Shown piece by piece: positions 21,048-29,543 of a DNA stretch of 64,000 nucleotides. The notes beneath the pieces were generated by a model. That model had not been told where the DNA came from and searched no databases. It saw nothing but the letters and a program-made list of their open reading frames with translations. This stretch comes from Candidatus Koribacter versatilis Ellin345 (GTDB lineage Bacteria > Acidobacteriota > Terriglobia > Terriglobales > Acidobacteriaceae), in assembly GCF_000014005.1 (NCBI RefSeq), contig NC_008009.1, positions 1,302,001 through 1,366,000 of the forward strand, given 5' to 3'. The translations under genes and the position numbers were made by a program. The stretch's first letter is position 1. The number at the start of each line of letters is the position of its first letter.

Positions 21048-22373
21048 TTGGCACTCAATCCTGTTCTCGTACGAAGTACCATGGTTGCCGCTCTCGGCGG
21101 CCTTCTCTTCGGTTTCGACACCGCCGTCATCTCCGGCGCTACCCACGCTCTTACCGAAGCCTACTCGCTCTCGCCCAGTCTCCTCGGGGTTACAGTCTCG
21201 AGCGCTCTCTGGGGGACGGTTGCAGGCTCCCTTCTCGCCGGTATTCCCGCCGATCGCATCGGCCGCCGCGACAGCTTGCGCTTTATGGCGGTGCTGTATC
21301 TCGTCTCGTCGCTCGGCTGCGCCTTTGCCTGGAACTGGCCGGCGCTTCTCGTCTTCCGCGTTATCGGCGGCCTCGGCATCGGAGGCTCCAGCGTCATCGG
21401 TCCTATGTACATTGCGGAGATCGCTCCCGCCAAGTGGCGCGGACGCCTCGTCGGCTTCTTCCAATTCAATGTCGTCTTCGGAATCCTTCTCGCGTACTTC
21501 TCCAACTATCTCGTCGGACTCGGATGCTTCGGCGCAAATGAATGGCGCTGGAAGCTCGGCATTCCCGCCGTACCCGCGGCGCTTTTCCTGATCATGCTCT
21601 TCGGAATCCCGCGCAGCCCGCGTTGGCTGGTGAAGAAACAGCGCGTCCCTGAAGCCCGCGAGTCGCTGCAACTGATAGGCGAAGAAGATTACGAGAAGGA
21701 ACTCCACGACATAATCGAGTCCATCGACGCCGATCACGCGCAAGGCGACAGCCTTTTTGATCGCAAATACTTGTTCCCGATCTTCCTCGCGGTTTCCATC
21801 GGCATGTTCAACCAGCTCGCCGGTATCAACGCCATCCTCTATTACCTCAACGACATCTTCGCCCAGGCCGGATTCAACAAGGTCTCCAGCGATTTGCAGG
21901 CCGTCGCCATCGGCGGCACCAATCTCCTCTTTACCATGCTCGCCATGAGCATCATTGACTACGTCGGCCGCAAGACGCTCCTGCTCATCGGCGCGGTCGG
22001 TACTGCGCTCTGTCTCGGTGGTGTCGCGTGGATCTTCCACGTCCACCAGCACCAGGGCTATCTGCTTTGGCTGCTTGTGGTCTACATCGCGTTTTTCGCT
22101 TTCTCGCAGGGCGCAGTCATCTGGGTCTACATCAGCGAGGTCTTTCCCAACCGAGTGCGCGCTGGCGGACAAAGCCTCGGCAGCTCCGCGCACTGGATCA
22201 TGAACGCCATCATTGCCGGCGTCTTCCCGGCTCTCGCGGCAAAGTCCGGTTCCATTCCGTTCGCATTTTTCGCCGCGATGACGGCCATCCAGTTCTTCGT
22301 GGTGCTGTTCGTCTATCCGGAAACCAAGGGCATCACCCTCGAAGCCATGCAGAAGAAACTCGGAATCTCATGA
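21048..22373 (+). CDS. MFS sugar porter (sugar:H+ symporter)
   Basis: 441 aa with 12 predicted membrane helices. Sugar-porter signatures are 'FGFDTAVISGA' in helix 1, 'DRIGRRDSL' in loop 2-3, 'RVIGGLGIGGSS', 'PRSPRWL' at the end of the first half, 'QLAGINAILYY' (sugar contact) in helix 7, 'VGRKTLL' and 'VYPETKG' at the C-terminus. It imports a hexose or pentose with protons. The TTG start gives the standard N-terminus. Its stop overlaps the next start (ATGA), so it is translationally coupled to a fructokinase-like gene, which suggests fructose or a related sugar. Confidence 0.9.
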   Translation: MALNPVLVRSTMVAALGGLLFGFDTAVISGATHALTEAYSLSPSLLGVTVSSALWGTVAGSLLAGIPADRIGRRDSLRFMAVLYLVSSLGCAFAWNWPALLVFRVIGGLGIGGSSVIGPMYIAEIAPAKWRGRLVGFFQFNVVFGILLAYFSNYLVGLGCFGANEWRWKLGIPAVPAALFLIMLFGIPRSPRWLVKKQRVPEARESLQLIGEEDYEKELHDIIESIDADHAQGDSLFDRKYLFPIFLAVSIGMFNQLAGINAILYYLNDIFAQAGFNKVSSDLQAVAIGGTNLLFTMLAMSIIDYVGRKTLLLIGAVGTALCLGGVAWIFHVHQHQGYLLWLLVVYIAFFAFSQGAVIWVYISEVFPNRVRAGGQSLGSSAHWIMNAIIAGVFPALAAKSGSIPFAFFAAMTAIQFFVVLFVYPETKGITLEAMQKKLGIS

Positions 22374-23272
22374 GCAACTTCACCATTGTCGGCTTGGGAG
22401 AAATCTTGTGGGACGTCTTTCCGACCTACAAGCAACTCGGTGGTGCGCCCACGAACTTCGCGTACATCAGCAGTCTGCTTGGTGATCACGCCGTGGTCGC
22501 CAGTCGCATCGGCACCGATGACCTCGGCACCGCTGTGGTTGACCGATTGAATTCCCTGCAACTCTCCACCTCGCACCTGCAGCGCGACCTCGAGCACCCC
22601 ACCGGCACGGTTCAGATCGAACTCGACTCCACTGGCCAGGCCAGTTTCGACTTCACCGCCGAAGTCGCCTGGGACTTCCTCGCATGGGATGCCGCATGGG
22701 AACAACTCGCTCAAAGTACCGACGCAGTCTGTTTTGGCACGCTCGCTCAGCGCAGTCCACAATCCCGCGTCACCATTCAGCGCTTTCTCCGCGCCACGCC
22801 GTCGAGCGCCATCCGCATCTTCGACATCAACCTTCGCCAGTCGTTTTACTCGTCCGAAGTGCTCTCTGAGTCCGCCGAACGGGCCGACATCTTAAAACTG
22901 AATCACGAGGAGGTCCTGCCGTTAATGACCTTGCTCGGCGAACATTTTGTCGATGACGACGCCGCTGCAGCATGGCTCTGCGAGCAGTTCGAACTGAAGC
23001 TCGTCTGCATCACTCGTGGCAGCAACGGCAGTCTCCTCGTAAATCAAGAAGCTCGAGACGAGCATCCCGGCTATCCCGTCGAGGTCGCCGACACCGTCGG
23101 CGCTGGCGACGCCTTCACGGCAACTCTCGTCCACCACTATCTTCGTGGTTCGTCGCTCGCCACCATGAACGATGCCGCCAATCGCATGGGTTCCTGGGTC
23201 GCGAGCAAGCCCGGCGCCACACCTGCCGCCGAGCCTGAATTCATTGACGCAGCCCGCGCGGTCCGCGATTAA
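22370..23272 (+). CDS. PfkB-family carbohydrate kinase (fructokinase-like)
   Basis: 300 aa. It starts 'FTIVGLGEILWDVFP', with the sugar-binding 'LGGAPTNFAY' (about 23-32) and the C-terminal ATP/anion-hole motif 'DTVGAGDAFTATLV' with the catalytic Asp. Fructokinases of this group make fructose-6-phosphate. ATG 22370 overlaps the transporter stop by 4 nt, and its own stop TAA shares one base with the next ATG. A longer in-frame start at 22028 lies inside the transporter gene and is rejected. Confidence 0.9.
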   Translation: MSNFTIVGLGEILWDVFPTYKQLGGAPTNFAYISSLLGDHAVVASRIGTDDLGTAVVDRLNSLQLSTSHLQRDLEHPTGTVQIELDSTGQASFDFTAEVAWDFLAWDAAWEQLAQSTDAVCFGTLAQRSPQSRVTIQRFLRATPSSAIRIFDINLRQSFYSSEVLSESAERADILKLNHEEVLPLMTLLGEHFVDDDAAAAWLCEQFELKLVCITRGSNGSLLVNQEARDEHPGYPVEVADTVGAGDAFTATLVHHYLRGSSLATMNDAANRMGSWVASKPGATPAAEPEFIDAARAVRD

Positions 23273-23610
23273 TGCTCAAGACCATCAATCTCGAAGAGGG
23301 ATTTCCCACGGTCGAGCAAGCCCGCCAGAAAATGTTGCGCGAACTCGATCTCGCGCGCCGCGCCGGACACAAGGGTGTAAAGCTCATTCACGGCTACGGC
23401 TCCAGCGGCGTCGGCGGCGAAATCCGCTTGTCGGTTGGCCGCGCACTCCAGGAAATGAAACGCCACGGCGAAATCGCTTTCGTGATTTATGGGGAGAACT
23501 GGGGCATCAGCGACCCCGACACTTGGGCGTTGCTCAAGCTCCGTCCGTCCCTGAAGAAAGAAGAAGATCTTGGCCGCAAGAACCGCGGTATCACCGTCGT
23601 CTGGTTCTAG
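23272..23610 (+). CDS. Smr-domain-like protein
   Basis: 112 aa. The sequence 'INLEEGFPTVEQARQKM' followed by 'VKLIHGYGSSGVGGEIRL' matches the Smr (small MutS-related) fold, whose HGxG loop forms the nicking or nucleic-acid-binding site. The usual N-terminal DLHG motif is replaced by NLEEG, so nuclease activity is doubtful. The start overlaps the kinase stop by one base (TAATG), making it the third gene of a coupled sugar operon, an unexpected place for an Smr protein. Confidence 0.7.
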   Translation: MLKTINLEEGFPTVEQARQKMLRELDLARRAGHKGVKLIHGYGSSGVGGEIRLSVGRALQEMKRHGEIAFVIYGENWGISDPDTWALLKLRPSLKKEEDLGRKNRGITVVWF

Positions 23611-23679
23611 TTTCCCTGAGCGCGGTACCCACTCTGTGCGCTGAAAGATGTAAGTTTTAACAGGGTTGTTCGTCCACGT

Positions 23680-23695
23680 CCGATAGTGCTATCGG
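23680..23695. other. 7-bp inverted repeat downstream of the sugar operon
   Basis: CCGATAG-TG-CTATCGG, perfect. It lies between the Smr-like gene and the small protein at 23834. It could be a weak terminator or an operator; there is no T-run. Confidence 0.3.
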
Positions 23696-23833
23696 TTTGC
23701 GACCGACCTGTCCTAAACTATCTGTATGACGGCGGTTCTTTGTAAGTGCGGTCGGGCCCATGGAGTACTGGAGTTCCGAGTTCTGAAGCTACGCATGCAC
23801 CATGCTCAAATGCCCTCGCGAAGGGAATTGATC

Positions 23834-23983
23834 ATGCCCCTCACGCGCCTTCAGAACGGGCAAATGGTCGCGAGTTGCTGCTCCGAGCCACTCTGCGACA
23901 TGCTGGGCGCACCCATCCTCTCCAGCGATGTCAGCACCATCAAGTTTGCGAATATCGTTGACGAAGAAGAAGACGCCAGCTAG
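23834..23983 (+). CDS. Small 49-aa protein of unknown function
   Basis: ATG 23834 is preceded by AAGGGA at 8-nt spacing, the best ribosome-binding site in this stretch. The peptide has 'SCCSEPLC' in the middle and an acidic tail (DEEEDAS). An in-frame ATG at 23726 would give 85 aa with two further cysteines (LCKCGRAH). The CC...C group might bind a metal. No family recognised; coding status is moderately likely. Confidence 0.4.
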   Translation: MPLTRLQNGQMVASCCSEPLCDMLGAPILSSDVSTIKFANIVDEEEDAS

Positions 23984-24012
23984 CTCAACCGAGAAGCAGG
24001 CCCGTTACGGAA

Positions 24013-24450
24013 GTGTCTCCATTCCGTCACTTATCAAACCAGTTGCTCACCTCCCTTTGTGGACTAGACAGCCGTAGTCTCCCGGGGCAACATTTGCGCA
24101 TCGTGAACGAGCGACGCGCCCACACCCGCTTTCCGTGCGAAGGAGTAGTAGAACTACTCTCGCCCGATCGCGCCTTGCGGACGTGGGGAATGCTCGCCGA
24201 TATTTCCACCGGCGGCTTCTACGCCAACATGAGCCATCCCTTGCCAGCGAAGGCTCCGGTTCACTTCATCTTGCAGTTGCGCGATTTGAATATCGAAGGC
24301 GACGGAGTTATCGCCACGACCCACCCCGGAGTCGGAATGGGCATCGCGATCTCACTCCTCGGCCCCGCCGACCGCGTCGTATATCGTGCGCTCCTCCGCG
24401 AGATCGAGGCAGAAAGCGAGCCCGCGTCGTTTCCTCACGGAGAGGAGTGA
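24013..24450 (+). CDS. PilZ-domain protein
   Basis: 145 aa. The c-di-GMP-binding signature of PilZ is present: an RxxxR-type 'NERRAHTRFP' (about residues 32-41) and 'DISTGGFYANM' (D/NxSxxG-like, about 63-73), followed by a beta barrel ending 'GVGMGIAISLLG'. It probably works as a cytoplasmic c-di-GMP effector or adaptor. GTG start; no partner gene is adjacent. Confidence 0.8.
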   Translation: MSPFRHLSNQLLTSLCGLDSRSLPGQHLRIVNERRAHTRFPCEGVVELLSPDRALRTWGMLADISTGGFYANMSHPLPAKAPVHFILQLRDLNIEGDGVIATTHPGVGMGIAISLLGPADRVVYRALLREIEAESEPASFPHGEE

Positions 24451-24605
24451 CCCGCCACACACGCGAACGTGTTCTGCATCACTGCCTATTTCGTTCCCGC
24501 CGAATATTCTGCGAATGTGGGGCAATCCCACAATCACCAAAATTAGCTCTTTGAAATCTCGGCGGCCAGCCCGCAAAAACCTTCGCGCCAAACTCACCCT
24601 CTCCT

Positions 24606-24644
24606 GTCATTGCGAGGAGCGCCGCAGGCGCGACGTGGCAATCT
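24606..24644. repeat. REP-like palindromic element (GTCATTGCGAG...GGCAATCT)
   Basis: GTCATTGCGAGGAGC continues into an inner hairpin GCGCC-GCA-GGCGC, and the outer arms ATTGC/GCAAT pair. This CATTGCGAG...GCAATCT type of extragenic palindrome recurs in many bacterial genomes. A single copy is seen here. Confidence 0.55.
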
Positions 24645-24780
24645 GCTGTTCGTGCGGAGTGAAAAAATGCTGTCAAAACCATGAATATTCCGCTCGAAAT
24701 CGCAAAACAAGCGCGCGCAACTCGCATTTTCCGTGCACTTTAACCAAGAAATCCGCGACGATTCGGGACCTATCCCCAAG

Positions 24781-24990
24781 TTCCTTCGTGTTTCCTGAGT
24801 GTCCTTCGTGATTAAAGATTTTGTTTTCCAATGTCCGATAACACGCAGAAGCTGTCCCAAAAACGTCGCTAACTCCTACGCCGAGAGGAATTTACCTCTA
24901 ACTATCTTTAGAAAGAGTAATTTGCGAAGATTGCATAGTCTAAGTTACTGAAAACAATAGAGGGTGGGGAGGGGGGTACCCCCCTGCAAA
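24781..24990 (+). repeat. Dispersed intergenic repeat, copy A
   Basis: Module 1 (24783-24817) contains CCTTCGTG twice. Module 2 (24868-24908) contains GAGAGGAATTTACCTCT, with arms AGAGG/CCTCT. Module 3 ends in the perfect 14-bp palindrome GGGGGGTACCCCCC (24971-24984). The same modules in the same order occur on the other strand at 57808-57997. It lies directly before kdsD, within 45 nt of the start. Confidence 0.75.
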
Positions 24991-25027
24991 TCAAACTTTG
25001 TTACCATCCTCTGTGCAACTCACCATC

Positions 25028-26014
25028 ATGTCCAAGACTGGCGAGAACGTCGTCCGCATTGAGGCCGAAGCCCTGCGCGAGTTGGCCGACCGTATAGCCG
25101 GTCCCATGGCCGCCGACTTCCAGCGCGCCGTCGATCTTCTCGCTTGCTGCGGAGGTCGCGTCGTCGTGAGCGGCATGGGCAAAAGCGGCTTGATCGGACG
25201 CAAGATGGCCGCGACGTTCAGCTCTACCGGCGCTCCGGCGTTGTTCCTGCATCCCGCTGAGGCCATGCACGGTGATCTCGGCATGATTGCCCGCGGCGAC
25301 GTCGTCATCGCGCTCTCCGCCAGCGGCGAAACCGAAGAAATTCTCAACCTGCTGCCGACCATCAAGCGCCTCGGCGCCCCGGTCATCACCATGACCTGCG
25401 ACAACCTCTACGCCAATGGGGCCAAGCGTTCAACGCTCGCGCAGGCCGCCGACGTCGCGCTCGATTGCTCGATCGCGCAGGAAGCCTGCACCCTCGGCCT
25501 TGCGCCAACAGCCTCAACTACGACGATGCTGGCGCTCGGCGACGCACTCGCCATGGCCCTGGCCGAGAAGCGCGGCTTCAAAGAAGAGGACTTCGCCAAC
25601 CTCCACCCCGGTGGCAAGCTAGGCAAGCGCCTCACCAAAGTCAGCGCGCTAATGCATGCGGGAGACGCCATCCCGCGCGTTACGGCCGAAACAAAAATGT
25701 CCGACGTGATCTACGAGATGTCGCGCAAAAAACTCGGCGTTACGACCGTCGTCAAGGGCGAAAAACTTCTCGGCATCATCAGCGACGGCGACCTGCGTCG
25801 CCTGCTCGAGCATCGCGGAAAAGATGTAATGGATCTCACCGCTGGCGAGTGCATGACGTCGAGTCCGAAGACGATTCATCCCGAAGCCTACGCCACCGCC
25901 GCCCTCGACTTGATGGAGCAGCGCAAAATTACTTCGCTCGCGGTCGTCGACAGCAACGGCGAACTTAAAGGTATCGTCCACTTGCATGATCTGTGGGGAA
26001 CGGAGATGTTGTGA
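25028..26014 (+). CDS. kdsD: Arabinose-5-phosphate isomerase (SIS plus two CBS domains)
   Basis: 328 aa. The SIS isomerase domain (about 30-165) has 'VVVSGMGKSGLIGRKMAATFSS' split as VVVSGMGKSG and the phosphosugar loop, 'EAMHGDLGMI' and 'LSASGETEEIL'. Two CBS domains follow (about 200-325). It converts ribulose-5-phosphate to arabinose-5-phosphate, the first step of KDO synthesis for lipopolysaccharide. There is no clear Shine-Dalgarno; ATG 25028 is preferred, with GTG 25013 and TTG 24998 as alternatives. The other KDO genes are not in the window. Confidence 0.9.
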   Translation: MSKTGENVVRIEAEALRELADRIAGPMAADFQRAVDLLACCGGRVVVSGMGKSGLIGRKMAATFSSTGAPALFLHPAEAMHGDLGMIARGDVVIALSASGETEEILNLLPTIKRLGAPVITMTCDNLYANGAKRSTLAQAADVALDCSIAQEACTLGLAPTASTTTMLALGDALAMALAEKRGFKEEDFANLHPGGKLGKRLTKVSALMHAGDAIPRVTAETKMSDVIYEMSRKKLGVTTVVKGEKLLGIISDGDLRRLLEHRGKDVMDLTAGECMTSSPKTIHPEAYATAALDLMEQRKITSLAVVDSNGELKGIVHLHDLWGTEML

Positions 26015-26669
26015 TGCAACTCGCAACCAGCAGAATCGCAACCGATGGCTACGAGATCGTGCCAGACGTGTTCGCGCCTGCCGAGTGCGACGAACTTCTT
26101 CGCCAAGCTGGTGGGTTCCCGCGAAGCCGTGCCGGCATGCGCCATCTCATGTCCGTGGATTCGGTAGCCAGAGTGGCACTCAACCCGCGCATGATGAAGA
26201 TTGCGCAATCTGCGATCGGCGATGACGCGAAGCCCTTCAAAGCAACACTGTTCGACAAATCGAGCGATGCTAACTGGCTCGTCGTCTGGCACCAGGACAC
26301 AGCGTTGCCCCTCGCGGAACGCCACGACAAGCCCGGCTGGGGACCGTGGCCCGTCAAAGAAGGAATCATCTACGCGCATGCGCCGGCACGGGCACTGGAG
26401 CAGGTCGTCGCTCTGCTGACGAAAACGGCCCGCTTCGCGTTTTGCCAGGCACTCACATACTCGGAGTGTTGACGGACGATGAAATCGCGCGCGAGGTAGA
26501 GAGACGGCGTCCATTCCCATGTACGGTAGAGCGAGGCGGCATTGTGGTGATGCGACCGTTGGCCGTACATGCGTCGTCGAAGTCACAATCGTCGAAGCCG
26601 CGTAGGATATTGCACATCGAATACGCATCGCAGGCTTTGCGTGAAAAGGTCAGTCTGGCAATCGCCTAG
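26014..26669 (+). pseudogene. Phytanoyl-CoA dioxygenase-like gene broken by a frameshifting deletion
   Basis: ATG 26014 shares one base with the kdsD stop. The first frame encodes about 134 meaningful residues, including 'WLVVWHQDTALPL' (HxD of the Fe(II)/2-oxoglutarate site) and 'ARALEQVVAL', then runs into unrelated sequence and stops at 26472. The continuation appears in another frame from about 26418: 'DENGPLRVLPGTHILG' and 'MRPLAVHASSKS', which holds the distal His. Homologues have about 8 residues (RxHLDD-type) between the two parts, so roughly 25 bases plus the frame are missing near 26415-26418. It is either a genuine recent pseudogene or a sequencing error. Confidence 0.75.
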
Positions 26670-26678
26670 GAGAACATC

Positions 26679-27050
26679 ATGCGTGTAACCGGTTTTGGTG
26701 GCCTCTTTTTTAAATCGCCCGATCCCGAGAAGCTCTACCAGTGGTACGAGACGCACCTCGGCATTAAGCGTAGCGAATGGGGCGTCTCCTTCAAATGGGC
26801 TGATGATCCTCATGCCGCTGATGGCCAGACCGCGTGGTCGATTTTCAAATCCGACACCAAGTACTTCAATCCCAGCCAGGCGTCGTTCATGATGAATTTC
26901 CGTGTCGAAGGTCTCAAAGATATGCTGGCGAAAATGCGCTCGGAAGGCGCTCAGGTCGACGAGAAGTACGAAGAGACCGAGTACGGCAACTTCGGCTGGG
27001 TCATGGATCCTGACGGCAACCGCGTCGAATTATGGGAACCGAAGGACTAG
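26679..27050 (+). CDS. VOC (glyoxalase/dioxygenase fold) protein
   Basis: 123 aa. It starts 'GFGGLFFKSPDPEKLYQWY', has the strand pairs of the vicinal oxygen chelate fold and ends with 'GNFGWVMDPDGNRVELWEP', where the final Glu is the usual metal ligand. AGGAG lies 6 nt before the ATG. Members range from glyoxalases to antibiotic-binding proteins; the substrate is unknown. It lies directly after the broken dioxygenase gene and 21 nt before the next small gene. Confidence 0.85.
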   Translation: MRVTGFGGLFFKSPDPEKLYQWYETHLGIKRSEWGVSFKWADDPHAADGQTAWSIFKSDTKYFNPSQASFMMNFRVEGLKDMLAKMRSEGAQVDEKYEETEYGNFGWVMDPDGNRVELWEPKD

Positions 27051-27071
27051 CCACGGGCATCGAGGTGAAGT

Positions 27072-27281
27072 ATGTATCACTACAATCCTGAAACCGCGCT
27101 CGAAGAACTCACCGAGGACGCCCATTTGCCGAACCCGGTGCACATGCGCGACATGATGCTCCGCGCTCACATGAACGCCGATCATTCGATCGAGATGAAC
27201 CGATTGTTTGTCGAGTACCAGCGCAACTTCGGCGAGGCACAGAAGCTCGCGAAAGAGCTGCTGAAGGGCCTGTCGAAGTAA
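27072..27281 (+). CDS. Small helical protein, unknown function
   Basis: 69 aa, no signal or membrane segment, His/Met-rich helix ('HMRDMMLRAHMNADHSIEMNRL'-type, residues 24-45). GAGGTGA precedes the ATG and the gene follows the VOC gene closely. I do not recognise it. It is convergent with the alkyltransferase-like gene. Confidence 0.6.
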   Translation: MYHYNPETALEELTEDAHLPNPVHMRDMMLRAHMNADHSIEMNRLFVEYQRNFGEAQKLAKELLKGLSK

Positions 27282-27286
27282 GTTGG

Positions 27287-27658
27287 TTAGCGCTTTTTCG
27301 CTGCGCTTTTCTTCTTCGCCGGCTTCTTTTTCCCGAAGAATGAGAAGTGATGCGTCTTCATGTCCACGCGCAGGCCGATGAAGCTCACCCCTTCGCCCTG
27401 CAATCGCATGCGCTGCTCGAATCCATGTTCGCCGGTGAGCAGAATCTTGCCTTCTGATCCGACAACCCGCTGCCACGGAACACTTCCGCCTCCGCCGTGC
27501 AGTGCCCACGCAACCTGTCGCGCGTATCCCGGATAACCAGCCGCGTACGCAACATCCCCGTAAGTTGCGACCTTGCCGCGGGGAATGCGGCGGATTTGGG
27601 CGAGGAACTCTTTGAAGAGGTTCTTGTCTGTCTTTGGCACGTGAGTAGCGTAGCGCAT
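27287..27658 (-). CDS. Alkyltransferase-like protein (ATL, MGMT family without active Cys)
   Basis: 123 aa. The helix-turn-helix and active-site region read 'IPRGKVATYGDVAYAAG', 'RQVAWAL' and 'VPWQRVVGSEGKI'. In true O6-alkylguanine methyltransferases this is PCHRV; here Trp replaces the acceptor Cys, the hallmark of ATL proteins that flag alkylated guanine for nucleotide excision repair rather than removing the alkyl group. The C-terminus is a lysine-rich tail (KKKPAKKKSAAKKR), plausibly aiding DNA binding. ATG 27658 is preferred; longer starts reach into proS on the other strand. Confidence 0.85.
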   Translation of the reverse strand: MRYATHVPKTDKNLFKEFLAQIRRIPRGKVATYGDVAYAAGYPGYARQVAWALHGGGGSVPWQRVVGSEGKILLTGEHGFEQRMRLQGEGVSFIGLRVDMKTHHFSFFGKKKPAKKKSAAKKR

Positions 27659-27743
27659 CACGCGCGTCGCTTGCTTGTTACAATAATGAATTCCGCTCGC
27701 ATCCACGCAGTCATCTGAAGCGCGTAGCGGACGTTTACCCAAC

Positions 27744-29507
27744 ATGCATCGCTGGTCTAAGCTCTTCATCCCTACTCTGCGCGAGGCGCCTGCCGACGCC
27801 GAAGTCGCCAGCCATAAGTTCCTCGTTCGGGCCGGATACATCCGCCAATTAGCCGCAGGCATTTACTCGTACTTGTTCCTCGGGAACCGCTCGATGAACA
27901 AGATCATCGGTATCGTCCGCGAGGAGATGGACAAGATCGGCCAGGAATATTACCTGCCGGCGTTAAATCCCCGTGAGATATGGGAAGCCAGCGGGCGCTG
28001 GGCGGTGATGGGCGACAACATGTTCCGCCTCAAGGACCGTAAGGGGGCGGAGCTTTGCCTCGGCATGACCCACGAAGAGATCATGACCGAGATCGCGCGC
28101 AAGGAACTGCGCAGCTACAAGCAGTTGCCGCAGATCTGGTACCAGATCCAGACCAAGTTTCGCGACGAGCCTCGTCCGAGGTCGGGACTGCTGCGCGTGC
28201 GCCAGTTCATCATGAAGGATTCGTACTCGTTCGACATCGACGCCGCGGGTCTGGACATCAGCTACCAGAAGCACCATGACGCGTACTGCCGCATCTTCGA
28301 CCGTTGCGGGTTGAAGTACGTCGTTGTACACGCGGATTCCGGCGCGATGGGCGGCTCTGGGTCTCAGGAATTCATGGTCTACACCGACGCCGGTGAAGAC
28401 CTCGTTGCGAGCTGCGCGAACTGCAGTTACGCCGCGAATGTGGAGAAAGCCACATCGAAGCTGGAAGCCATCGAGGACCTCGTTGCTACGGCCGATACGC
28501 CCGAACTCGTTCATACGCCCGGGCAGAAGACGATTGAGCAAGTCGCCGCGTACCTTGGCGTCTCACCGAAGAACAAGATCAAGACGCTTGCCTACATGAT
28601 GGCCGCTCCCAAGGGAGCCAAGGACGGAAGAGAGCAGGCCCTCGTCGTGCTCCTGCGAGGCGACCATATGCTCAACGAGGCAAAGCTCGGCGCTGCAATC
28701 AAGGGGCGCGAAGTTCGTCCGATGACGGAGGAAGAAATCCAGGATCTGTTCCATTCCCCTGCCGGATACCTTGGACCTCTCAATGTCGAATGGGCCAAGA
28801 CCTCCGAAGATACCGAGAAACCTTTGCTGCTTTTGGATGAGGCACTGGTCAGTCGCAAGAACCTGATCGCAGGCGCGAACAAAGAGGAGTATCACGTTCG
28901 TAACCTCACCCCGGGCGAAAGCTTCCAGTTCACCGGCTCGGCTGACCTGCGGATGGTCGCGGAAGGCGAGCCTTGCCCGAACTGCGGACACGCCTTGAAG
29001 GTGGGCAAGACGGTCGAGATCGGCCACATCTTCAAGCTCGGCTACAAGTACACGGACGCTATGGGTGCCCGCGTTCTCGACAAGGATGGCAAGGAAGTCA
29101 TGCCGATCATGGGCAGCTACGGCATTGGCATGGAGCGCATCTTGACGGCGTCAGTCGAGCAGTCCAACGACGATAACGGCTTCTGGCTGCCTGCCCAGAT
29201 CGCCCCGTTCGAAGTCGTTGTTACCCCAACCAACGTCAGCGACGAAAAGCTGGCGAAAGGGGCTGAGGAGATCGCTGCAAAGCTGGAGGCTGCAGGGTTT
29301 GACGTCATCCTGGACGACCGCGACGAGCGGCCGGGTGTGAAGTTCAAGGATGCAGACTTGGTGGGTATCCCCGTCCGGATAAACGTGGGAAAGAAGTTCG
29401 TGGAGGGCAAAGTTGAGGTAATTCACCGCTCGACACGTGAGTCGCTCGATGCTACGATTCCGGAAATCGTTGAAAAGATAGCGGCTTGGTTGAAACCGAG
29501 TGCTTAA
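27744..29507 (+). CDS. proS: Prolyl-tRNA synthetase (bacterial type)
   Basis: 587 aa, class II synthetase charging tRNA-Pro. Motif 1 lies around '[19 protein letters not shown]', motif 2 around '[18 protein letters not shown]' and motif 3 in '[11 protein letters not shown]'. Between motifs 2 and 3 is the bacterial editing (INS) domain (about 225-395), with '[16 protein letters not shown]'. A C-terminal anticodon-binding domain ends the protein. It is divergent from the ATL gene. Confidence 0.95.
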
Positions 29508-29543
29508 CCCCCGGATCTATCATCGTGCCACGGAGCTTTGTAA

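Larger units (their letters stand above)
24451..25027. other. Intergenic region of 577 nt rich in repeats, no gene seen
   Basis: Short frames here lack ribosome-binding sites and family resemblance. The stretch is less GC-rich than its surroundings and holds a REP-like palindrome (24606-24644) and one copy of a dispersed repeat (24781-24990). Confidence 0.7.

Noticed and set aside
24386-24811. Frame of 141 codons after the PilZ gene
   Set aside because: It begins inside the PilZ gene, crosses a REP-like palindrome and the dispersed repeat, and encodes no recognisable protein.
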